In this document: positions 56,111 through 64,000 of the stretch, piece after piece | Layout: the number at the start of each line of letters is the position of its first letter | How positions within the stretch are numbered: position 1 is the first letter of the stretch | NCBI GenBank assembly: GCA_023101725.1 | Contig: JALJCO010010517.1 | Coordinates: forward strand, 186,001-250,000 | Direction of reading: 5' to 3' | Source of the DNA: Atherinomorus stipes | Lineage: Eukaryota > Chordata > Actinopteri > Atheriniformes > Atherinidae | Length of the DNA stretch: 64,000 bases | Notes under the pieces: generated by a model | Seen by the model: only the letters and a program-made list of their open reading frames with translations | Database searches by the model: none | Told to the model about the DNA's origin: nothing | Position numbers and translations under genes: made by a program

Positions 56111-57778
56111 AAACAAACATACATTATGCCAGAGATCTTCAACAGGGGGTCTGCAGAGGTACTACAGGGGGGTCCCAAGAGTTTTGATTGATTAGACATT
56201 TTAAATATATTCCTTCTGCAATTTTTGCGGTGACTCCTGATTTTTCCCTCTTTATAAGCTATCAGACCAGAACGGGACTATATCCAGTCTGGTCTAATAC
56301 TCGTCGCAGTCACATCTGCTTTATCTTCTACTGGAAACAGAAAATATGTTTGTGAGATCTGCAAATCTTTGCATTCTCTCTTCATTCCCATTTCATCACA
56401 GCTATAGTTAAACTCTAGATGTATCTTCATGTTTTGTCCCAGGTGGAAGAAACCGGGTGTGTGGCCGCCTAGTTCTGTGCGGCTTCCTGTCTCTGAGGTG
56501 CTTGGAGGTGGTCACGTGGTTGGAGGACGCCGAGATGGCGACGTCCCACCTATCACTGAAAGATTCACTCGTCAAGTGTGTGGAAAGGTGAAATCCTGTT
56601 TGGGAGAAGATGCAGAGGGAAGACCTTGAATGTTGCCCATTTGCAGTTGGCGCACACACACACACACAGAGACACGGTGGACAGTGATGGTGGTAAACTG
56701 GTGAGAGTGTCAGAGGGTATGTGTGGCCAGCTATAGTGCATTTCGTTGTAATGGTGTCTCGGTTGTCTTGTCAGAAATCAATGGGAACCAGGAGTCTCTG
56801 CCAGCACATGGAGGTCAAGGCTTCGTCTGCCTAAATATTTAATTCTGGGAACACGTCAGAAGCTTTTAAAGATCACCGCACTGCCCTCTTTTTCTCTTGC
56901 GATGAGGGGATGCAAACACAAACACATGCTTTCTTTCTGAGGGCTTTGTTCTGAACGGCTGTTCAACCACAAACCCAGAAAGCTCAGCTGCATATTAACG
57001 AAAGAAGAAATCCACACAAACTAACTTGGACACGCATGAACACACATGTTCATGCTTGGACAGCACTGCCTGTCCATCCTGGCTCAGGTCAGGCCGAGGT
57101 TAAAATCAATTCTAATCAATTATTAAGAGCTCAGCTATCTCAGCAAGGCTAAAATAAGGATGCGGTAGAGTCCGCTCTCTCCATCCCTGAATAACCAGCA
57201 CACCTCTGAAAATCTCAACTCAAATTTATGAAGGCAAGACTCCCTAAAATCTGCTCATCCGGGTAAGCTGTAGTCCTGCATTGTTGTTGCTTTGTCATCT
57301 GGATGGAAGGCTGTTTAAGAAGTAATAAATCATTCAAACAGAGGCGGGAGGAGAAGACGGAGATGGAGGAACTTCTTGTCTTGCTCAGAGACACGTCTGC
57401 AGGGCAGGTGCTTGCTCTGAACATCAAATGCCCACCAACTCTTGCTGTCGGCTAAGTTGTGATTTTAAAGCTCCGAACCACTCTTGGCATCACTGATTTG
57501 CTGCTTGAACTTCCAAAAAAATGAGAAATATTTGATCATTTAACAAAAATTTTATCAGGCAAAGCCAAACGGTAGAGCCCCATACCTGAGAGGCTCCATG
57601 TGTACTTTGGCATGTCGTGCTTTGGTTTGGGGAATAGAAAAATCCTCAACTGATGTGGGGCTGGAGGCTGTTCCTGCTGGACGAGAAATGCAAACTTCAC
57701 ACAGAAACGCTGCAGCAGAGAAAGAACTGAGAACTATTAATGTGAAATATTCAATTCTCAGTACGCAGGTGTTCCTTT
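56111..57778. other. unannotated sequence
   Basis: A short (AC)n at about 56652-56668. No gene or recognised transposon. Confidence 0.4.
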
Positions 57779-57845
57779 TAGGGCTGGGCCATAGCTTTCA
57801 CGGTAATACCAGTGTAACGTTAGGAAATGGTAAAATGATCAAATT

Positions 57846-58537
57846 CACTATATTGCCAAAAGCATTCACTAATCCAAATTCTGAGAATCAGGTGTTCCAA
57901 TCACTTCCATGTCCACAGGTGTATAAATGAAGCAACTAGGCATAAAGACTGTTTCTACAAACATATGTGAAAGAATGTACAACAGTACTTGTCTGACTGC
58001 ATTGTACCAAGTGTAAAGTTTGGTGGAGGGGGTATTATGGTGTGGGGTTGGCCCCTTAGTTCCAGTGAAAGGAACTCTGAATGCTTCAGCATACCAAGAC
58101 ATTCTGGACAACTCCATGCTCCCAACTTTGTGGGAACAGTTTGGAGCTGGCCCCTTCCTCTTCCAACATGACTGTGCACCAGTGCACAAAGCAGGTCCAT
58201 GAAGACCTGGATGCAGAGTCTGGTGTGGAGGAACTGGACTGGCCTGCACAGAGTCCTGACCTCAACCCCATAGAACACCTTTGGGATGAATTAGAGCGGA
58301 GACTGAGAGCCAGACCTTCTGGTCCAACATCAGTGTGACCTCACAAATGTGCTTCTGGAAGAATGGTCAAAGATTCCCAGAAACACTCCTAAACCTTGTG
58401 GACAGCCTAAAGATGAAGCTGTTCTAGCTGCAAAGATGGACCAACGTCATACTGAACCCTCTGGATCAGGAATGGGATGTTACTGAAGCTCATATGTGAG
58501 TCAAGGCAGGTGAGACAATACTTTTGGCAATATCATG
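57846..58537 (+). mobile_element. Internally deleted Tc1-like transposon
   Basis: Left end CACTATATTGCCAAAAGCAT and right end ATACTTTTGGCAATATCATG are inverted repeats with TA after the right end (58538-58539); the left TA has mutated. At 692 bp it is less than half the usual length of about 1.6 kb. The join lies near 57974, where leader sequence (GAAAGAATG) runs straight into the catalytic half of the transposase (ACTTGTCTGACTGCATTGTA). Confidence 0.85.
57988..58440 (+). pseudogene. Tc1-like transposase, C-terminal remnant
   Basis: Pieces in different frames: SDCIVPSVKFGGGGIMVWG (57992-58048), then a short deletion removes the CFS-type region, then GPLVPVKGTLNASAYQDILD and NSMLPTLWEQFGAGPFLFQH with D at FQHDCAPVHKA (second catalytic D). 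Next comes DWPAQSPDLNPIEHLWDELE with the third acidic residue region. The DNA-binding half and the first catalytic D are gone. It cannot encode a working enzyme. Confidence 0.85.
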
Positions 58538-58917
58538 TATTATGATAGAATTTGGATGAAACCTGCATGCTCTCTGCCGTTATCATTTCATGACTGACAA
58601 ACTTTGTTCATGGCAGGTGGGCGAGGTTGTGCACGCAGTGGTGTCCATGTATTTAAATGGCACATGTATTTATTTTTGTATCTTAGCTGGTTATGTAAGA
58701 TTCCCGTTTAACTGCAAATCTTTAGAAATCTGGAAGCTTTCTGCTTCAAGCTTGTCCGTGTTAGCCCCGCCCACCTATAATGTCCGACCAATCACAATAT
58801 ACTTTTCCCAGAACCCCATGAAAAGAAAGATCTGCTCATATAAATATAATCCAATCTGCTCAGTCATTATTTTCAATAAAGTGTGTTTGAACAAAGAACC
58901 TAATGAATGGAAGATGG

Positions 58918-61900
58918 TGGCAATGGTTCTCCATCACTGCTTTACATGGTTCTCCATCACTGCTTTACATGGTTCTCCACCTCTGCTATACATGGTTCTC
59001 TATCACTGCTATACATGGTTCTCCATCACTGCTATACATGGTTCTCCACCTCTGCTATACATGGTTCTCTATCACCGCTATACATGGTTCTCCATCACTG
59101 CTATACATGGTTCTCCATCACTGCTTTACATGGTTCTCCACCTCTGCTATACATGGTTCTCTATCACTGCTATACATGGTTCTCCATCACTGCTATACAT
59201 GGTTCTCCATCACTGCTTTACATGGTTCTCCACCTCTGCTATACATGGTTCTCTATCACTGCTATAGATGGTTCTCCATCACTGCTATACATGGTTCTCC
59301 ACCTCTGCTATACATGGTTCTCTATCACCGCTATACATGGTTCTCCATCACTGCTATACATGGTTCTCCATCACTGCTTTACATGGTTCTCCACCTCTGC
59401 TATACATGGTTCTCTATCACTGCTATACATGGTTCTCCATCACTGCTATACATGGTTCTCCATCACTGCTTTACATGGTTCTCCACCTCTGCTATACATG
59501 GTTCTCTATCACTGCTATACATGGTTCTCCATCACTGCTATACATGGTTCTCCATCACTGCTATACATGGTTCTCCATCACTGCTATACATGGTTCTCTA
59601 TCACTGCTATACATGGTTCTCCATCACTGCTATACATGGTTCTCCATCACTGCTTTACATGGTTCTCCACCTCTGCTGTACATGGTTCTCTATCACTGCT
59701 ATACATGGTTCTCCATCACTGCTATACATGGTTCTCCATCACTGCTTTACATGGTTCTCCACCTCTGCTATACATGGTTCTCTATCACTGCTATACATGG
59801 TTCTCCATCACTGCTATACATGGTTCTCCATCACTGCTTTACATGGTTCTCCACCTCTGCTATACATGGTTCTCTATCACTGCTATACATGGTTCTCCAT
59901 CACTGCTATACATGGTTCTCTATCACTGCTATACATGGTTCTCCATCACTGCTATACATGGTTCTCTATCACTGCTATACATGGTTCTCCATCACTGCTA
60001 TACATGGTTCTCCATCACTGCTTTACATGGTTCTCCATCACTGCTATACATGGTTCTCTATCACTGCTATACATGGTTCTCCATCACTGCTATACATGGT
60101 TCTCTATCACTGCTATACATGGTTCTCCATCACTGCTATACATGGTTCTCTATCACTGCTATACATGGTTCTCCATCACTGCTATACATGATTCTCTATC
60201 ACTGCTATACATGGTTCTCCATCACTGGTATACATGGTTCTCCATCACTGCTTTACATGGTTCTCCACCTCTGCTATACATGGTTCTCTATCACTGCTAT
60301 ACATGGTTCTCTATCACTGCTATACAGGGTTCTCCATCACTGCTATACATGGTTCTCCATCACTGCTTTACATGGTTCTCCATCACTGCTTTACATCGAT
60401 CTCCACCACTGCTATACATGGTTGTCCATCACTGCTATACATGGTTCTCCACCACTCCTATACATGGTTGTCCACCACTGCTATACATGGTTCTCCATCA
60501 CTTCTTAAGTGGTTCTCCATCACTGCTACACATGGTTCTACATCACTGCTATTCATGGTTCTCCATCACTGCTTTACATGGTTCTCCACCACTGCTATAC
60601 ATGGGTCTCCATCACTTCTTAAGTGGTTCTCCATCACTGCTACACATGGTTTTCCATCACTGCTTTACATGGTTCTCCACCACTGCTATACATGGTTCAC
60701 CATCACTGCTATACATGGTTCTCCATCACTGCTATATAAGGTTCTCCACCACTGCTATACATGGTTCTCCATCACTGCTTTACATGGTTGTCAATCACTT
60801 CTTAAGTGGTTCTCCATCACTGCTACACATGGTCCTCCATCACTGCTGTACATGGTTCTCCATCACTGCTATACATGGTTCTCCACCTCTGCTATACATG
60901 GTTCTCTATCACCGCTATACATGGTTCTCCATCACTGCTATACATGGTTCTCCATCACTGCTTTACATGGTTCTCCACCTCTGCTATACATGGTTCTCTA
61001 TCACTGCTATACATGGTTCTCCATCACTGCTATACATGGTTCTCCATCACTGCTTTACATGGTTCTCCACCTCTGCTATACATGGTTCTCTATCACTGCT
61101 ATAGATGGTTCTCCATCACTGCTATACATGGTTCTCCACCTCTGCTATACATGGTTCTCTATCACCGCTATACATGGTTCTCCATCACTGCTATACATGG
61201 TTCTCCATCACTGCTTTACATGGTTCTCCACCTCTGCTATACATGGTTCTCTATCACTGCTATACATGGTTCTCCATCACTGCTATACATGGTTCTCCAT
61301 CACTGCTTTACATGGTTCTCCACCTCTGCTATACATGGTTCTCTATCACTGCTATACATGGTTCTCCATCACTGCTATACATGGTTCTCCATCACTGCTA
61401 TACATGGTTCTCCATCACTGCTATACATGGTTCTCTATCACTGCTATACATGGTTCTCCATCACTGCTATACATGGTTCTCCATCACTGCTTTACATGGT
61501 TCTCCACCTCTGCTGTACATGGTTCTCTATCACTGCTATACATGGTTCTCCATCACTGCTATACATGGTTCTCCATCACTGCTTTACATGGTTCTCCACC
61601 TCTGCTATACATGGTTCTCTATCACTGCTATACATGGTTCTCCATCACTGCTATACATGGTTCTCCATCACTGCTTTACATGGTTCTCCACCTCTGCTAT
61701 ACATGGTTCTCTATCACTGCTATACATGGTTCTCCATCACTGCTATACATGGTTCTCTATCACTGCTATACATGGTTCTCCATCACTGCTATACATGGTT
61801 CTCTATCACTGCTATACATGGTTCTCCATCACTGCTATACATGGTTCTCCATCACTGCTTTACATGGTTCTCCATCACTGCTATACATGGTTCTCTATCA

Positions 61901-64000
61901 CTGCTATACATGGTTCTCCATCACTGCTATACATGGTTCTCTATCACTGCTATACATGGTTCTCCATCACTGCTATACATGGTTCTCTATCACTGCTATA
62001 CATGGTTCTCCATCACTGCTATACATGATTCTCTATCACTGCTATACATGGTTCTCCATCACTGGTATACATGGTTCTCCATCACTGCTTTACATGGTTC
62101 TCCACCTCTGCTATACATGGTTCTCTATCACTGCTATACATGGTTCTCTATCACTGCTATACAGGGTTCTCCATCACTGCTATACATGGTTCTCCATCAC
62201 TGCTTTACATGGTTCTCCATCACTGCTTTACATCGATCTCCACCACTGCTATACATGGTTGTCCATCACTGCTATACATGGTTCTCCATCACTCCTATAC
62301 ATGGTTGTCCACCACTGCTATACATGGTTCTCCATCACTTCTTAAGTGGTTCTCCATCACTGCTACACATGGTTCTACATCACTGCTATTCATGGTTCTC
62401 CATCACTGCTTTACATGGTTCTCCACCTCTGCTATACATGGTTCTCTATCACTGCTATACATGGTTCTCCATCACTGCTATACATGGTTCTCCATCACTG
62501 CTTTACATGGTTCTCCACCTCTGCTATACATGGTTCTCTATCACTGCTATACATGGTTCTCCATCACTGCTATACATGGTTCTCCATCACTGCTATACAT
62601 GGTTCTCCATCACTGCTATACATGGTTCTCTATCACTGCTATACATGGTTCTCCATCACTGCTATACATGGTTCTCCATCACTGCTTTACATGGTTCTCC
62701 ACCTCTGCTGTACATGGCTCTCTATCACTGCTATACATGGTTCTCCATCACTGCTATACATGGTTCTCCATCACTGCTTTACATGGTTCTCCACCTCTGC
62801 TATACATGGTTCTCTATCACTGCTATACATGGTTCTCCATCACTGCTATACATGGTTCTCCATCACTGCTTTACATGGTTCTCCACCTCTGCTATACATG
62901 GTTCTCTATCACTGCTATACATGGTTCTCCATCACTGCTATACATGGTTCTCTATCACTGCTATACATGGTTCTCCATCACTGCTATACATGGTTCTCTA
63001 TCACTGCTATACATGGTTCTCCATCACTGCTATACATGGTTCTCCATCACTGCTTTACATGGTTCTCCATCACTGCTATACATGGTTCTCTATCACTGCT
63101 ATACATGGTTCTCCATCACTGCTATACATGGTTCTCTATCACTGCTATACATGGTTCTCCATCACTGCTATACATGGTTCTCTATCACTGCTATACATGG
63201 TTCTCCATCACTGCTATACATGATTCTCTATCACTGCTATACATGGTTCTCCATCACTGGTATACATGGTTCTCCATCACTGCTTTACATGGTTCTCCAC
63301 CTCTGCTATACATGGTTCTCTATCACTGCTATACATGGTTCTCTATCACTGCTATACAGGGTTCTCCATCACTGCTATACATGGTTCTCCATCACTGCTT
63401 TACATGGTTCTCCATCACTGCTTTACATCGATCTCCACCACTGCTATACATGGTTGTCCATCACTGCTATACATGGTTCTCCACCACTCCTATACATGGT
63501 TGTCCACCACTGCTATACATGGTTCTCCATCACTTCTTAAGTGGTTCTCCATCACTGCTACACATGGTTCTACATCACTGCTATTCATGGTTCTCCATCA
63601 CTGCTTTACATGGTTCTCCACCACTGCTATACATGGGTCTCCATCACTTCTTAAGTGGTTCTCCATCACTGCTACACATGGTTTTCCATCACTGCTTTAC
63701 ATGGTTCTCCACCACTGCTATACATGGTTCACCATCACTGCTATACATGGTTCTCCATCACTGCTATATAAGGTTCTCCACCACTGCTATACATGGTTCT
63801 CCATCACTGCTTTACATGGTTGTCAATCACTTCTTAAGTGGTTCTCCATCACTGCTACACATGGTCCTCCATCACTGCTGTACATGGTTCTCCATCACTG
63901 CTATACATGGTTCTCCACCTCTGCTATACATGGTTCTCTATCACCGCTATACATGGTTCTCCATCACTGCTATACATGGTTCTCCATCACTGCTTTACAT
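58918..64000. repeat. 23-bp minisatellite, >5 kb, with ~1.84-kb higher-order repeat, runs off the window
   Basis: Unit: CTATACATGGTTCTCCATCA followed by CTG; frequent variants are CTTTACATGG, TTCTCTATCA, TTCTCCACCTCTG and TTCACTTCTTAAGTGG. About 220 units are in view. The period is not divisible by 3 and the unit has no plus-strand stop in any frame, so three units make a 23-residue peptide repeat and frames of up to 805 codons. Higher-order structure: the translations of 59268-60191 and 61105-62028 are identical, an offset of 1,837 bp (~80 units). A CTATACAGGG marker recurs at 60321, 62158 and 63353, so the third block has an offset of 1,195 bp. Confidence 0.97.

Larger units (their letters stand above)
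57779..58917 (+). mobile_element. hAT-like/MITE sequence hosting a Tc1 insertion
   Basis: TTAGGGCTGGGCCATAGCTT, then TCACGGTAATACCAGTGTAA (57777-57817), is a GGGCTGGGC-type element start. The Tc1 derivative at 57846-58537 lies 65 bp inside. Sequence after 58538 to 58900 is unique-looking and ends where the 23-bp array begins. No right end is identified, so the extent is a guess. Confidence 0.3.

Noticed and set aside
58903..63540. Open frames of 805, 733, 703, 533 and 489 codons on the plus strand
   Set aside because: They are three-frame translations of a 23-bp tandem repeat lacking stops. All three frames give the same peptide family, so this is composition, not a gene.

Overview
The window looks like a non-coding, repeat-dominated stretch of a teleost fish chromosome, probably a percomorph. 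The evidence is the set of repeats: several Tc1-like transposons of fish type, an IS630/mariner-like element, L2-type, Tx1/L1-type and Rex/RTE-like LINE fragments, hAT-, Harbinger- and TTAA-type non-autonomous elements, and GT/CA microsatellites. I find no host protein-coding exon, rRNA or tRNA that I can defend. All long open frames lie in tandem repeats or decayed transposons.

Layout. 0-6.9 kb is a pile-up of DNA transposons: a TAA-flanked Harbinger-like MITE (640-1448), a giant foldback element (1487-2615), a TTAA-flanked element (2843-3595), a LINE 3' end, and an insertion at 6161-6810 inside an older repeat. 7.0-9.0 kb is a 34-bp minisatellite. 9-16.8 kb is mostly unique, with a small 23-bp array, MITE candidates and a possible conserved non-coding block. 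16.8-18.4 kb is a complete but decayed Tc1-like element. 20.4-23.3 kb holds two LINE fragments. 25.2-26.9 kb is a 21-bp minisatellite. 27.3-28.6 kb is a dispersed repeat split by purine-rich sequence. 30.0-32.9 kb is one LINE split by two different ~1.13-kb palindromic elements. 33.2-35.2 kb is a Tc1-like element whose left part is replaced by purine-rich sequence. 43.6-47.7 kb is a Tx1/L1-like LINE (minus strand) in pieces, carrying nested IS630-like and hAT-like insertions. 48.2-50.4 kb is a hAT-like element with a perfect 8-bp target duplication. 51.7-53.2 kb is an L2 reverse transcriptase on the minus strand in which a 17-codon motif has become a minisatellite. 54.1-55.7 kb is a 33-bp minisatellite. 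57.8-58.5 kb is an internally deleted Tc1. From 58.9 kb to the window end runs a 23-bp minisatellite with ~1.84-kb higher-order repeats.

The elements do not form a pathway. Their relationship is stratigraphic: target-site duplications and interrupted copies give an order of insertion. The most unusual items are the two copies of a nested-palindrome element ~30 kb apart in opposite orientation, a second palindromic element in the same LINE as one of them, the minisatellite born inside a reverse transcriptase gene, and the 21-bp array whose core matches p53-family half-sites and forkhead motifs. Family names come from recognition of terminal and protein motifs. No database search was possible.
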